Made by a program: the position numbers and the translations under genes
Shown: positions 7,788-16,709 of the stretch, piece by piece
Layout of the letters: the number at the start of each line of letters is the position of its first letter
Position numbering within the stretch: the stretch's first letter is position 1
Source: an uncultured Dehalococcoidia bacterium
GTDB taxonomy: Bacteria > Chloroflexota > Dehalococcoidia > Lucifugimonadales > Lucifugimonadaceae
DNA: 33,059 nucleotides
Reading direction: 5' to 3'
Assembly (NCBI GenBank): GCA_913048295.1
Contig: CAJWWK010000025.1
Span: forward strand, 1-33,059
The notes under the pieces: generated by a model
The model's input: only the letters and a program-made list of their open reading frames with translations
Database searches by the model: none
Told to the model about the DNA's origin: nothing

Positions 7788-7822
7788 CCCCCTCAACCTA
7801 GCCTTCTCCCGCGGGGAGAAGG
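7788..7822. repeat. Hairpin repeat overlapping the 3' end of miaA
   Basis: CCTTCTCCC (7802-7810), loop GCG, GGGAGAAGG (7814-7822) form a perfect 9-bp stem preceded by CCCCCTCAACC. It is the same type as the elements at 2545-2575 and 32260-32291. The miaA stop codon (7798-7800) and the last codons lie within it, so the MiaA C-terminus LLPAGEG is repeat-derived. Confidence 0.7.
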
Positions 7823-8778
7823 AATTCATCCGGGCCGGATATCCAGTTGGCCGTTGACTTGAGTATAGATTTCACTTGATCGCCCGGGTTTTCAGTCATG
7901 TCGAACCACTGAATCCTGGGGTCGTCCTGCTTGAACCAGTTGTTCTGGTGGCGGATTAAGCGATTCGTTGCGACGGCAGTGAGCCGAATAGTTTCGGCGA
8001 GATCGGCCTCATCCGCGATATGACTGATCATCTGGCGATATCCGATACCACTCATCGCCCTATCCCGGGCCGAGTACCCGGTCGCAAGAAGGGTTTCGAC
8101 CTCGCCCTGCCAGCCATCTTCAAGCATCGAGTCGAGTCTGTCCAGGACCCGCTGGTGGAGCACAGAGCGTTCCACCGTCAGCCCGATCATTATGGCTTCA
8201 AATGGTGGATCATCGGCTTTTTTTTTACCGGAGCCGTGGGATGTTGACGAGTTCGACTGAACGCGTTCGATCGCACGGACAACCCGCCTCGGATTGAGCA
8301 GGTCTGTGTCTGATGCAATTTCGGGCGCGATCGCGACCAACTCGCGTGCGAGCACCTCCACGCCATCGGTTTCGAGGCGTTGTTCCAGATCGGCGCGCAG
8401 TGTCGGGTCGGGTTCGATTTCGGGGACCTCCCAGCCTTCGATCAGGGCCCAGACATACTGTCCCGATCCACCCACAAGAACCGGTAATTTCCCGCGGCCG
8501 ACGATGTCGGCGATCGTGGCACGGGCAAGTTTCAGATACTCGCCGAGGCTGAAATGTTCGTCGGGCTTGAGGATGTCGATGAGGTGGTGCGGTACGCCTC
8601 GCATCTCGCTTTCCGATGGCTTTGCCGTCGCGATGTCCATCCCGCGATAGAACAGGCGCGAATCGCAGTTGACCACTTCACCGCCCCGCGCAAGTGCGAT
8701 CTCGATACCTACAGGGGTCTTGCCGGTAGCGGTTGCACCGATGACGGCGATCAGCCTGGGCGCTGATGAAGGGTTCAC
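7798..8778 (-). CDS. miaA: tRNA dimethylallyltransferase
   Basis: MiaA transfers a dimethylallyl group to A37 of tRNAs that read U-starting codons. The 326-residue product opens with the P-loop GATATGKT (14-21), followed by CDSRLFYRGMDIATAKP (38-54) with the general-base Asp, VPHHLIDI (62-69), LVGGSGQYVWALIEG (100-114) and the NPRRVVRAIER segment. Translation starts at GTG 8778, 13 bases after the tpiA stop, indicating co-transcription with tpiA. The last residues LLPAGEG are encoded inside a palindromic intergenic repeat, so the native C-terminus has probably been replaced or extended by it. The dapF gene follows after 228 bp. Confidence 0.95.
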   Translation of the reverse strand: MNPSSAPRLIAVIGATATGKTPVGIEIALARGGEVVNCDSRLFYRGMDIATAKPSESEMRGVPHHLIDILKPDEHFSLGEYLKLARATIADIVGRGKLPVLVGGSGQYVWALIEGWEVPEIEPDPTLRADLEQRLETDGVEVLARELVAIAPEIASDTDLLNPRRVVRAIERVQSNSSTSHGSGKKKADDPPFEAIMIGLTVERSVLHQRVLDRLDSMLEDGWQGEVETLLATGYSARDRAMSGIGYRQMISHIADEADLAETIRLTAVATNRLIRHQNNWFKQDDPRIQWFDMTENPGDQVKSILKSTANWISGPDEFLLPAGEG

Positions 8779-8791
8779 TTCATCGGTCCGT

Positions 8792-9547
8792 TCAAACCGT
8801 TCCCGCGGCGGCGATCAGCCTGGAAAACTCATCGGCTTTCAGGCTCGCCTCACCCACGAGCGCGCCGTCGATATCGGACTGCTCAAGGAGTTCGGCAATG
8901 TTCCCAGAATTGACACTGCCGCCGTAAAGCACACGCACAGAATCTGCTGCACCGGCGGCCAGATTTTGTATTACGCCGCGGCACACCGCGGTCATCTCCT
9001 GGGCCTGATCTGAAGTTGCGGCCTCGCCGGTCCCGATGGCCCACACCGGCTCATAGGCCACAATCAACGCATCCCAGTCTGAGTAGCCGGCCAGACTCGA
9101 TTCCAGCTGGTCGGCCACAAACGACTCTGCGTTACCCGTCTGTCGCACTTCGAGCGCCTCGCCCACGCAGAGAATCGGCCTGAGACCCGATGAAGCGGCA
9201 GCTGCCGCCTTCGCTGTAACATCGCCCGACGTTTCGCCGTACAGGGCCCGTCGTTCGGAGTGGCCGACGATCACATGACTTGTCAGACCTTTGAGCATCG
9301 CGGCCGATATTTCGCCTGTGTATGCGCCGTTTTCGTTCGCGCTGACGTTTTGCGCACCAACATGAATCGACGAGCCACGGAGCAGTTCGGAAACAGAGGC
9401 CAGCGCAACAAACGGCGGGCAGACGATCTTTTCGACACCGATTACCGCGTCGCTCTGCTCAAGAATCCCGCGTGCGAGCTCCAGATCCGACTCGATATCA
9501 GTGTTCATCTTCCAGTTTCCGGCGATTACCGGAGTTCTGAGTGCCAT
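8792..9547 (-). CDS. tpiA: Triosephosphate isomerase
   Basis: This glycolytic TIM-barrel enzyme interconverts dihydroxyacetone phosphate and glyceraldehyde 3-phosphate. The 251 residues carry all active-site elements: N11 and K13 in GNWKMN, H96 in VGHSERR, E166 in AYEPVWAIGTG, and the phosphate-binding LYGGSVN loop near the C-terminus. AGGAG lies 8 bases before the ATG. It follows pgk by 67 bp and precedes miaA by 13 bp, so pgk-tpiA-miaA look like one transcript. Confidence 0.97.
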   Translation of the reverse strand: MALRTPVIAGNWKMNTDIESDLELARGILEQSDAVIGVEKIVCPPFVALASVSELLRGSSIHVGAQNVSANENGAYTGEISAAMLKGLTSHVIVGHSERRALYGETSGDVTAKAAAAASSGLRPILCVGEALEVRQTGNAESFVADQLESSLAGYSDWDALIVAYEPVWAIGTGEAATSDQAQEMTAVCRGVIQNLAAGAADSVRVLYGGSVNSGNIAELLEQSDIDGALVGEASLKADEFSRLIAAAGTV

Positions 9548-9614
9548 ACCGGGTAGCTCCTAAAATAGTAGGTTGAGCTCGTTTGTGTTCGCAAGCCTGA
9601 CTGGATTTCCGGCA

Positions 9615-10799
9615 TTACGGGGCATCGTCCAGCGCCGCCACTCCAGGCAATATTTTACCTTCGAGAAACTCAAGCGAGGCCCCGCCACCGGTCGAAACAT
9701 GGGTTATCTGGTCGACAAGTCCGAGTGAGCCGACAATCTCGGCGGTAGAGCCGCCACCGATCACAGAAGTTGCCATTTTGTTGGCTGCGACCGCCCTTGC
9801 TACTGCCTCGGACCCGGCGGCGAAGGCCTGCCATTCGAAAACGCCCATCGGTCCATTCCAGATCAGGGTTTTCGCCGCCGAAATAACCTCAGAGTATTTT
9901 TTCGCCGTGGCCGGACCAATATCAAGGATCAGTTGGTTGTTCGGGACGCTGGACTGTTCGCAGGTCGTGGCGGGCGACCGTTCGCTGAAATCCGGGGCTG
10001 TAATCACATCGACGGGAATTATTGCATCGGCACGACCCGATTCGAGCAAACCGTTTGCGGCCGCGGCATCTTCATCGGTGACCAGCGCCGCACCGCCCGA
10101 GTGCCCTTTCGCCACGAAGAACGCCGCCACCATCCCGCCGCCAATGAGGATCGTGTCGACTTTTTCTGAGAGATGCCAAAGGACCTGAATTTTATCGACG
10201 ACCTTGGCACCTCCAACGATCGCGACGACCGGGCTTGTAGAAGCGTCTGCGATCATCGCTTTTCCCAGTATCTCCAGCTCGCGTTCCATCAGCAGTCCAG
10301 CCACTGCCGGCAGATGTTCGGCCACCCCCACAGTAGAGGCGTGCGCGCGGTGGGCAGCGCCAAACGCATCATTCACATAGATGTCGGCCAGGCTGGCAAG
10401 GTGATTGGAAAATTCGGCGTCGTTCGCTTCTTCACCGGGTTCGAACCTGAGGTTTTCGAGGAGCGCGAATTCGCCCGCCGACAGCGCGGAAGCAACTTGA
10501 GCCGGCGTCTCTCCCGATGGACCGCCAGCATCCCTGACCGGTGCCCCGAGTAGTTCGGATAGGCGGGTCCGGACCATCGTGAGCCGCATCTCCTCGATCA
10601 CCTGACCTCCGGGCCTCCCAAAGTGAGAGCAGATGACAACCTTCGCGCCGCTGCCTCCCAGCATCTGCAAAGTGGGGAGTGCGGCCCGGATACGGGAATC
10701 GTCCGTTATCGTGCCGTTGCGCATTGGAACGTTGAAATCGACCCTCACCAGAACGGTCATTCCCGTTACGTCGGTTTCCCTTATGGACCGTTTTTTCAA
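9615..10799 (-). CDS. pgk: Phosphoglycerate kinase
   Basis: Pgk makes ATP from 1,3-bisphosphoglycerate in glycolysis. The 394 residues show VLVRVDFNVPMRNG and DDSRI near the N-terminus, CSHFGRPGG, LLENLRFEPGEE, VNDAFGAAHRAHAS, VAIVGGAKVVDKI, LIWNGPMGVFE and the C-terminal VIGGGSTAE and STGGGASLEFLEG, the complete two-domain signature set. The start is TTG 10799; an in-frame ATG would remove the conserved N-terminal strand. It follows the polyprenyl-synthase-like gene by 37 bp and leads into tpiA. Confidence 0.96.
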   Translation of the reverse strand: MKKRSIRETDVTGMTVLVRVDFNVPMRNGTITDDSRIRAALPTLQMLGGSGAKVVICSHFGRPGGQVIEEMRLTMVRTRLSELLGAPVRDAGGPSGETPAQVASALSAGEFALLENLRFEPGEEANDAEFSNHLASLADIYVNDAFGAAHRAHASTVGVAEHLPAVAGLLMERELEILGKAMIADASTSPVVAIVGGAKVVDKIQVLWHLSEKVDTILIGGGMVAAFFVAKGHSGGAALVTDEDAAAANGLLESGRADAIIPVDVITAPDFSERSPATTCEQSSVPNNQLILDIGPATAKKYSEVISAAKTLIWNGPMGVFEWQAFAAGSEAVARAVAANKMATSVIGGGSTAEIVGSLGLVDQITHVSTGGGASLEFLEGKILPGVAALDDAP

Positions 10800-10836
10800 A
10801 CTGATGACCTGTGTGATTCCCGGGTTGGCAGCGCGT

Positions 10837-11880
10837 TCAGGCCGAGCCGACTATCAGCCTGACTGCATCGGCGAGGGTGGCCCTGTGCTGACCAGAGAAC
10901 CCTCCCGATTCCAGGGCTGAAATCGCTTCCCCGGTCAACGTTTCGACATGATTTTCTGAGAACGACCTGCTGCCGGTCTCCTCCAGTATCGAGGTAATCA
11001 CATCGAAATCGGCGGGGTCGAGTATTCGTTTCATAAAAATTTCACCCAGGCGACGACGAATCGCAGGTGTCCCGGTTTCAATGGCGTGTGCCGTGGCAAG
11101 CGATTTCTTCTTCGATTGGAGCCGGCCGCGTTGGACGTCGTCCCGCTCTGAATCGGGATTCGGCCAGAGCGCCTTGAGGTCTGTATTCAGACTTCTCGCG
11201 GTTCCGGCCGCCGTGCCAAAGGCGGTAAGAGCATCCAGAATCTCGCTTTCGGCGCCAGCAGCGATCCCACCGAGGCGCGCGCTGGCCCCAAAGAGTGCAC
11301 CGTGCTTGCGTGCAACGTTCAATATATCTTCAACGCCGACTGCCGCTCGCTCTTGGAACGAGATGTCGAGATACTCGCCCTCGCATACCTCGAGTGTGGC
11401 GTTATCGAGCGTCTCGAGCGCCATTGAGATACGCCGGGGATCGGACGCCGGACCACTGGATTGTCGCTGCTGGAAGATCGAGATTCGTGCCATCGCGTGG
11501 ATCCCGTCCCCGGCATTTATGGCCTGGGCCGGTCCCCACGACCACCACACCGTCGGACGGCTGTTTCGTTCGGTATTGGCGTTCTGGACGTCTTCATGCA
11601 CCAGCAAGAAGTTGTGAACAAGCTCGGCAGCGATGGCGTACGGCATGGCGGATGCGTTGTCGCCGCCCACAGCTTTCGAAACGGTGAGTACCAGGTGACC
11701 GTGGGACCGGTCCTGGGGCGTCGACGCTTCCGGTTCGCCATTCTGATCCACCCACCCGAGGTGGTAGGCCATCATCTTGTACAGCGGGAGTTCACGAGAA
11801 TTAATGAACGACTGCAAGGCGGATTCAAACTGTTCCGCATCGTCGTTTGTAAGACCGGGAAATGTTCCGGTTTCGGTCAA
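10837..11880 (-). CDS. Polyprenyl-synthase-family protein with degenerate Asp-rich motifs
   Basis: The 347-residue sequence has the all-helical isoprenyl diphosphate synthase outline: a helix reading AAELVHNFLLVHEDVQNAN (84-102), RPTVWWSWGPAQAINAGD, an ARKHGALFGASARLGG helix and a later FGTAAGTARSLNTDLKALW segment (221-239) followed by RLQSKKKSLATAHA. Typical enzymes have DDxxD in both motifs to bind Mg and diphosphate. Here the first reads EDVQN (96-100) and the second NTDLKA (232-237), so key aspartates are lost. Normal catalysis is doubtful; it may be a non-catalytic partner subunit or act on another substrate. The start is TTG with GGAG 7 bases upstream. It lies between tsaC and pgk. Confidence 0.78.
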   Translation of the reverse strand: MTETGTFPGLTNDDAEQFESALQSFINSRELPLYKMMAYHLGWVDQNGEPEASTPQDRSHGHLVLTVSKAVGGDNASAMPYAIAAELVHNFLLVHEDVQNANTERNSRPTVWWSWGPAQAINAGDGIHAMARISIFQQRQSSGPASDPRRISMALETLDNATLEVCEGEYLDISFQERAAVGVEDILNVARKHGALFGASARLGGIAAGAESEILDALTAFGTAAGTARSLNTDLKALWPNPDSERDDVQRGRLQSKKKSLATAHAIETGTPAIRRRLGEIFMKRILDPADFDVITSILEETGSRSFSENHVETLTGEAISALESGGFSGQHRATLADAVRLIVGSA

Positions 11881-11956
11881 TCGCGTTCTCCGATGGTTTT
11901 TTCAGGCATTTTGGGTGCCTTTGAGAATCGAGCGGACTAAGAGTAACCGAGGCTGG

Positions 11957-12595
11957 CTATTCCACGACGATATCGCCGACGATTTTCCGGAGCGAATCGA
12001 TGTCGACTGCGCCAGCCCTGAACAGCCTGATGCGATTACCAGACAGGCCGACCACGGTGCTGGGAAGAGTATTTTCGCCGCAGGGAGCATCGATCAGTAC
12101 CAAGATTTTGTCCCCGAATTGTTGACGCACGGTTTTCGCATTTTTGGTGGGTTGGCTTCCTGAGACGTTGCAACTCGTCCCCGTAAGGGGCGTGTCTACC
12201 GTGGCGATCAGTTCACGGGCCAGATCGTGGTCAGGTACCCTCAATCCAACGGTTCCGGTACCCGCGGTGACCACATCGGGAACAACATCCGATGCTGGAA
12301 GCACGATGGTCAGGGCTCCGGGCCAGAAGAGGTTGGCGAGATCGTGCAACGGGCCCGGAAAATCACTGACGACCTGCTCGGCCATGGCGATGTCATATAC
12401 GAGCACCGGCACAGGAATTCCCGGGTCTCGCCCTTTTGCAGCAAAAACGCCCGCAACCGCGGCTGCTGACAACGCATCTGCCCCGAGTGCGAAAAAAGTG
12501 TCGGTCGGGAACGCAACTAATCCGCCCCCTGCGATCGCATCCGCGGCGCGCTGAAGCTGTGAATCCTGGAACGAGTTTCCGGTGGTAATCTGCAT
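11957..12595 (-). CDS. tsaC: L-threonylcarbamoyladenylate synthase (TsaC/Sua5/YrdC family)
   Basis: The enzyme uses threonine, bicarbonate and ATP to make the precursor of the t6A37 tRNA modification. The 212-residue protein consists of a YrdC domain: GGGLVAFPTDTFFALGADA (23-41), the KGRDPGIPVPVLV substrate segment, LFWPGALTIVL, GTVGLRVPDH, TGTSCNVSGSQPT and PSTVV. No Sua5 C-terminal domain is present, hence TsaC type. It heads the minus-strand gene series and is divergent from guaA; 76 bp separate it from the prenyl-synthase-like gene. Confidence 0.93.
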   Translation of the reverse strand: MQITTGNSFQDSQLQRAADAIAGGGLVAFPTDTFFALGADALSAAAVAGVFAAKGRDPGIPVPVLVYDIAMAEQVVSDFPGPLHDLANLFWPGALTIVLPASDVVPDVVTAGTGTVGLRVPDHDLARELIATVDTPLTGTSCNVSGSQPTKNAKTVRQQFGDKILVLIDAPCGENTLPSTVVGLSGNRIRLFRAGAVDIDSLRKIVGDIVVE

Positions 12596-12890
12596 CGAAT
12601 AATCTTAGCGCGCTACCCCTGTTTTGACGTGTTTTTAGCGAGGTTTGCCAGGCGCGGCCCGACATTTCGTCCCGGCCGCCTCTCAGGTCCGGTCTGACCA
12701 GTTAAAAATCTTTCGAAATTGACCGGTGACGGAGTCGGTGGGGAGAGGTAAATTTATGGGTCTCACCTCCCAAATATACAGGTTGCGGTCGTGCCTTTCA
12801 TCGACGGGCGTTTGCGGCAGTGGCGGTGGTGAGTTTGAGGTGGCAGGTCGACTCGGTTAACCATGTCCTATTAGATATGCAGGGGAGCAC
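12596..12890. promoter_or_regulatory. Divergent promoter region between tsaC and guaA
   Basis: These 295 bp must hold the promoters of both directions. I see an imperfect hairpin near 12738-12773 (GGGAGAGGT with ACCTCCC) and a strong ribosome-binding site for guaA, but no convincing -35/-10 pair and no recognisable purine or guanidine riboswitch. Confidence 0.45.
12881..12887 (+). promoter_or_regulatory. Ribosome-binding site deciding the guaA start
   Basis: AGGGGAG lies 3 bases before ATG 12891. It supports the long N-terminus rather than an internal start next to the conserved glutaminase domain. Confidence 0.65.
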
Positions 12891-14558
12891 ATGACCGGAC
12901 AGCCAACTGACGGGACATCTCGCAGGGTATCGACTTCGGACGACATCGAGGTCGGGACATATCTTGAGATAGCACAGGCCGACCGCACCACCGGAGTAAA
13001 CCCGCCGGTCGATATCAAGACGAAGGCGATAATAATCATCGATTTCGGTGCCCAGTACTCGCGACTGATCGCACGGAGAGTTCGTGAGTCCAACACCTAC
13101 TGCGAGATTATTCCGTACGACGCTGGTAGCGAAATCCTTAACGAGCAGGACGTTATCGGCGTGATTCTTTCCGGCGGTCCGAACAGCGTCTATGAAGACG
13201 ACGCGCCGATGGCTCCGGCGTGGGTGTTCGACGCTGGCGTTCCCATACTGGGCATTTGTTACGGCATGCAGTTGATCGCCCACCAGCTTGGCGGTAAGGT
13301 CGAGTCGGTCACCCAACGTGAGTACGGGCACACTGTGATTCACAAGGACGGTCAGGACAACGTCCTGTTTGAAGGACTGGACAGTGAAATCCCCGTCTGG
13401 ATGAGCCACGGCGACCGTATCGAGGAGCTCCCCCCGGGGTTCCGGTCGCTCGCCTATTCTGAGAACTCCCCGATTGCCGTCATGGGCAACGAGGAAGGGA
13501 CCTATTTCGGAATTCAGTTCCACCCGGAAGTGGTCCACACCCCGCAGGGAAGCGAAATCCTGCGCAACTTCGTGTTCGGAGTTTGCCATGGGGCTGGCGA
13601 TTGGACGCCGGTTAACTTCGTGTCAGATGCTGTGGACCAGATCAGGGAACAGGTCGGGGACGGAAAGGTTATCTGCGCCCTCTCGGGCGGCGTCGACTCG
13701 ACGGTTGTAGCGGCCTTGATACAAAGGGCGATCGGTGACCGTCTAACCTGTATTTTTGTCGATAACGGCCTGATGCGACGCGGCGAGGCCGACCGCGTTC
13801 AGAACGTATTTGCCAGTCAGCTCGGTGTAAACCTGATATTCGTCGACGGCACCGAGCGGTTTCTCGCTGCCCTCAAGGGCGTTACCGATCCCGAGGTAAA
13901 ACGAAAGGCTATCGGCGAAGAGTTCATCAAGGTTTTCGAAGAGGTCGCCAACGATATCGGCGAGGTCGATTACCTGGCGCAGGGTACGCTGTACCCCGAC
14001 GTGATCGAGAGTATCAGCGCAGATTCAAGCGCCTCGCATACGATCAAGACCCATCACAACGTCGGCGGCCTCCCGGAGCGAATGAACCTGAAGCTGGTCG
14101 AGCCGCTTCGGTACATGTTCAAGGACGAGGTGCGTAAGGCCGGGATCGAGCTCGGGTTGACTTCGCAAAGTGTCAATCGTCAGCCGTTCCCGGGGCCCGG
14201 CCTGGCGATTCGCATTATGGGTGAGGTGACTTACGAGAAGCTCGAAATACTGCGGGCCGTCGATTGGATCGTGATCGACGAGGTTAAGGCCGACGGGCTT
14301 TACGAACGCCTGTGGCAGTCGTTTGCAGTGCTGACCAACACCAGGACGGTCGGTGTCATGGGCGACCAACGCACATACCAGTACGTTGTGGCGATTCGTG
14401 CCGTTACCAGCGACGATGCCATGACTGCCGACTGGGCGCGGTTGCCGTACGACACTCTGGCGAGAATTTCGAACCGAATTGTGAACGAAGTGCCCGAGGT
14501 GAACCGGGTGGTACTCGATATCACCAGCAAGCCACCGGGCACAATCGAGTGGGAATAG
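12891..14558 (+). CDS. guaA: GMP synthase (glutamine-hydrolysing)
   Basis: GuaA aminates XMP to GMP with glutamine and ATP. The 555-residue product has three parts. An N-terminal extension (1-43), unusual for the family, precedes [15 protein letters not shown]. The class I glutamine amidotransferase domain has C123 in GICYGMQ and H211/E213 in QFHPEV. The ATP-pyrophosphatase domain has SGGVDST (265-271), and the C-terminal dimerisation domain ends KPPGTIEWE, the standard GuaA terminus. ATG 12891 has a good ribosome-binding site. It opens the plus-strand purine series. Confidence 0.97.
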   Translation: MTGQPTDGTSRRVSTSDDIEVGTYLEIAQADRTTGVNPPVDIKTKAIIIIDFGAQYSRLIARRVRESNTYCEIIPYDAGSEILNEQDVIGVILSGGPNSVYEDDAPMAPAWVFDAGVPILGICYGMQLIAHQLGGKVESVTQREYGHTVIHKDGQDNVLFEGLDSEIPVWMSHGDRIEELPPGFRSLAYSENSPIAVMGNEEGTYFGIQFHPEVVHTPQGSEILRNFVFGVCHGAGDWTPVNFVSDAVDQIREQVGDGKVICALSGGVDSTVVAALIQRAIGDRLTCIFVDNGLMRRGEADRVQNVFASQLGVNLIFVDGTERFLAALKGVTDPEVKRKAIGEEFIKVFEEVANDIGEVDYLAQGTLYPDVIESISADSSASHTIKTHHNVGGLPERMNLKLVEPLRYMFKDEVRKAGIELGLTSQSVNRQPFPGPGLAIRIMGEVTYEKLEILRAVDWIVIDEVKADGLYERLWQSFAVLTNTRTVGVMGDQRTYQYVVAIRAVTSDDAMTADWARLPYDTLARISNRIVNEVPEVNRVVLDITSKPPGTIEWE

Positions 14559-14655
14559 CCACAACGTGGCGTTTGAGTGACGAGTGAGGCTGTTCGAGCG
14601 GTGCGGAGATCGATCGCTGCTTGGGGGCGATGATCGAATGTAAAGCGGGGTTCAG

Positions 14656-15927
14656 TTGAAAGTCCTTGTAATCGGTTCGGGTGGGCGCGAGCACGCAATC
14701 ACCTGGAAACTGGCGCAGAGTCCAAAAGTGACCGAGTTGATCATCGCACCGGGTAATGCCGGTACAGCAGATCTCGGTGAAAACGTGGAGGTGAAGGCTG
14801 AGGACATCGACGGACTGCTGCAACTGGCGCGCTCACGATTCGTAGACCTGACTTTTGTCGGCCCTGAACAACCCCTGATCGACGGAATAGCGGATCGGTT
14901 CAAATCGGCCGGTCTCGTAGTATTCGGACCCTCAGCCGCCGCGGCCCGTGTGGAAGGCTCGAAGATCTGGTCCGACGACGTGATGACCCGGCACGGAATC
15001 CCGACAGCAGAGTCGAGGGCGTTCGATGACTCAGCCTCGGCGATTGCTTACGGGCGGTCGAAACCGGAAGGGTCGCTGGTTGTAAAAGCGGACGGCCTTG
15101 CAGCCGGGAAAGGCGTCATCCTGCCTGACTCCTACGAGGAACTGGACTCCGCGATCACGGAAATGATCGACGATGCCCTGTTCGGCGATTCATCATCGAA
15201 GCTTCTCCTTGCCGAGCGCATGTCGGGGCCTGAAGTCAGCGTTTTTGCGTTCTTGCAGGGCGAGATCGTTTCAGCCGAGGTCGCCGCGTGCGACTACAAG
15301 CGTATTGGCGAGGGAGATACCGGCCCGAACACGGGGGGAGTCGGTTCGTATACACCTCCCGAGTTCTGGACTTCTGAACTCGCAGAACAGGTGCGTACTG
15401 AAATCCTTGAACCGATTGCGAAGGCACTCGTTGCCGAGGACAGCTCATATTCGGGCATTCTTTACGCAGGGCTGATGATTACCGATAACGGCCCGCGTGT
15501 CATCGAGTTCAACTGCCGATTCGGGGATCCCGAAACGCAGATACTGATGCCGAAACTCGAAACCGATCTTTTCGACATTTGCATGGCAGTTGCTGAGGGT
15601 CGCCTGGCCGAACAGGAGGTCAGTTGGTCGGACTCAGCGCATGCGTTCGTGGTGATGACCTCGGACGGCTATCCCGGTAGCTATAAAACGGGTATGGCGA
15701 TAACCGGCGTCGACGTTGCGGCTGGGCACGGCCTCGTGATTCACGCCGGTACCGCCAGAAATGAACTGGGAGCACTTGTGACATCGGGTGGACGTGTGCT
15801 GGGTGTAGCGGGATCGGGCGAGTCGGTAAAACACGCCCGCGATGCGGCCTATGCCGGTGTCAGGCAGATTGCATTCGAGGGTGCCGGATACAGGGATGAC
15901 ATCGCCCGGCGCGCCATCGTGGAATGA
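14656..15927 (+). CDS. purD: Phosphoribosylamine-glycine ligase
   Basis: PurD joins glycine to phosphoribosylamine in the second step of purine synthesis. The 423 residues start [17 protein letters not shown] and contain the ATP-grasp features: [24 protein letters not shown], the metal and ATP site [15 protein letters not shown], and a C-terminal domain ending in the [15 protein letters not shown] segment. Translation starts at TTG 14656 after GCGGGG; no ATG gives the conserved first strand. It lies 97 bp after guaA. Confidence 0.96.
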   Translation: MKVLVIGSGGREHAITWKLAQSPKVTELIIAPGNAGTADLGENVEVKAEDIDGLLQLARSRFVDLTFVGPEQPLIDGIADRFKSAGLVVFGPSAAAARVEGSKIWSDDVMTRHGIPTAESRAFDDSASAIAYGRSKPEGSLVVKADGLAAGKGVILPDSYEELDSAITEMIDDALFGDSSSKLLLAERMSGPEVSVFAFLQGEIVSAEVAACDYKRIGEGDTGPNTGGVGSYTPPEFWTSELAEQVRTEILEPIAKALVAEDSSYSGILYAGLMITDNGPRVIEFNCRFGDPETQILMPKLETDLFDICMAVAEGRLAEQEVSWSDSAHAFVVMTSDGYPGSYKTGMAITGVDVAAGHGLVIHAGTARNELGALVTSGGRVLGVAGSGESVKHARDAAYAGVRQIAFEGAGYRDDIARRAIVE

Positions 15928-15937
15928 ACGGCGCCTC

Positions 15938-16497
15938 GTGAAAATCCCAGCGATTAACCTGACCGATTTTCCGAACCTGACCAAACCGTTTCACTGGCCG
16001 TGGGGCCCGATCGACGTGCAGTTCGAGTTGTTACCGGGCAATCTTGATGAATCGCTGATCGCCAATGTCCGAGTCGTCCCGTTCGTGGGTGAAATGAGCT
16101 TTGTAATACGGTTCGATAACGGCGACTGGGATCACCCGGGTGGCACACTTGAGCCCGGAGAGTTGTACTTGGACGCCGTTCGTCGTGAACTGAGCGAGGA
16201 AACCGGGCCGAGTTGCGCTCGTTTACGCCTTTCGGTGTGTTCATTTGCCATTCTCACCGGACTGAAGCATACCGTCCGCACCTTCCCCACCCCGATTTCA
16301 TCCATTTGATCGGGTACGCCGAGGTAGACCTGACTCACAAACCCACAAACCCGCCAGATGGCGAAAAAGTTGTTGAGGTAAGACTGATTAAACCATCCGA
16401 AGCGCGAAATCTGTTTGGCGGCAGGAGTGAAGACGGCGGAGCATGGATGGCTGAAATGTACGCGCTGCCCGCGCTGCTGAGGGACTCCGCAAAGTGA
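15938..16497 (+). pseudogene. Nudix hydrolase, broken by a -1 frameshift
   Basis: The first frame from GTG 15938 encodes an N-terminal region and a complete Nudix box matching Gx5Ex7REUxEExG: GTLEPGE, seven residues, RELSEETG. Immediately after that Gly (codon 16205-16207) the frame goes into unrelated sequence and stops at 16309. The downstream frame continues with [20 protein letters not shown] and a plausible C-terminal half to 16497. Adding one G to the GGG at 16205-16207 joins both halves into a protein of about 186 residues. The cause is either a real single-base deletion or a sequencing or assembly error in a G-run. Nudix enzymes hydrolyse nucleoside-diphosphate-linked compounds; the substrate is unknown. 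It begins 10 bp after purD. Confidence 0.8.
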
Positions 16498-16709
16498 GCG
16501 CAAACAGTGAACTTCGCGAAGATTGAGACCGTCTCCGGCCCCGCACGCTCGCTCGTGTTTCGATACGATTGATCTTCTGCCGATTTCATTGCCGATAACT
16601 TGCCTGGCGGAGGTAACAGGGACGATTTTCGAGTCGGGTTGGCAGGAGTGCGGACCGGTAGCTGAGCATGTGATGGACAAAACATTCAAAAGCGGAGATC
16701 GATAAGCCA

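Noticed and set aside
7630-7857. 75-codon plus-strand frame with a hydrophobic stretch between dapF and miaA
   Set aside because: It has no ribosome-binding site, runs antisense into miaA through the palindromic repeat and resembles no known family.
12798-13589. 263-codon minus-strand open frame opposite the guaA start
   Set aside because: It is antisense to the conserved guaA glutaminase domain and covers the guaA ribosome-binding site.
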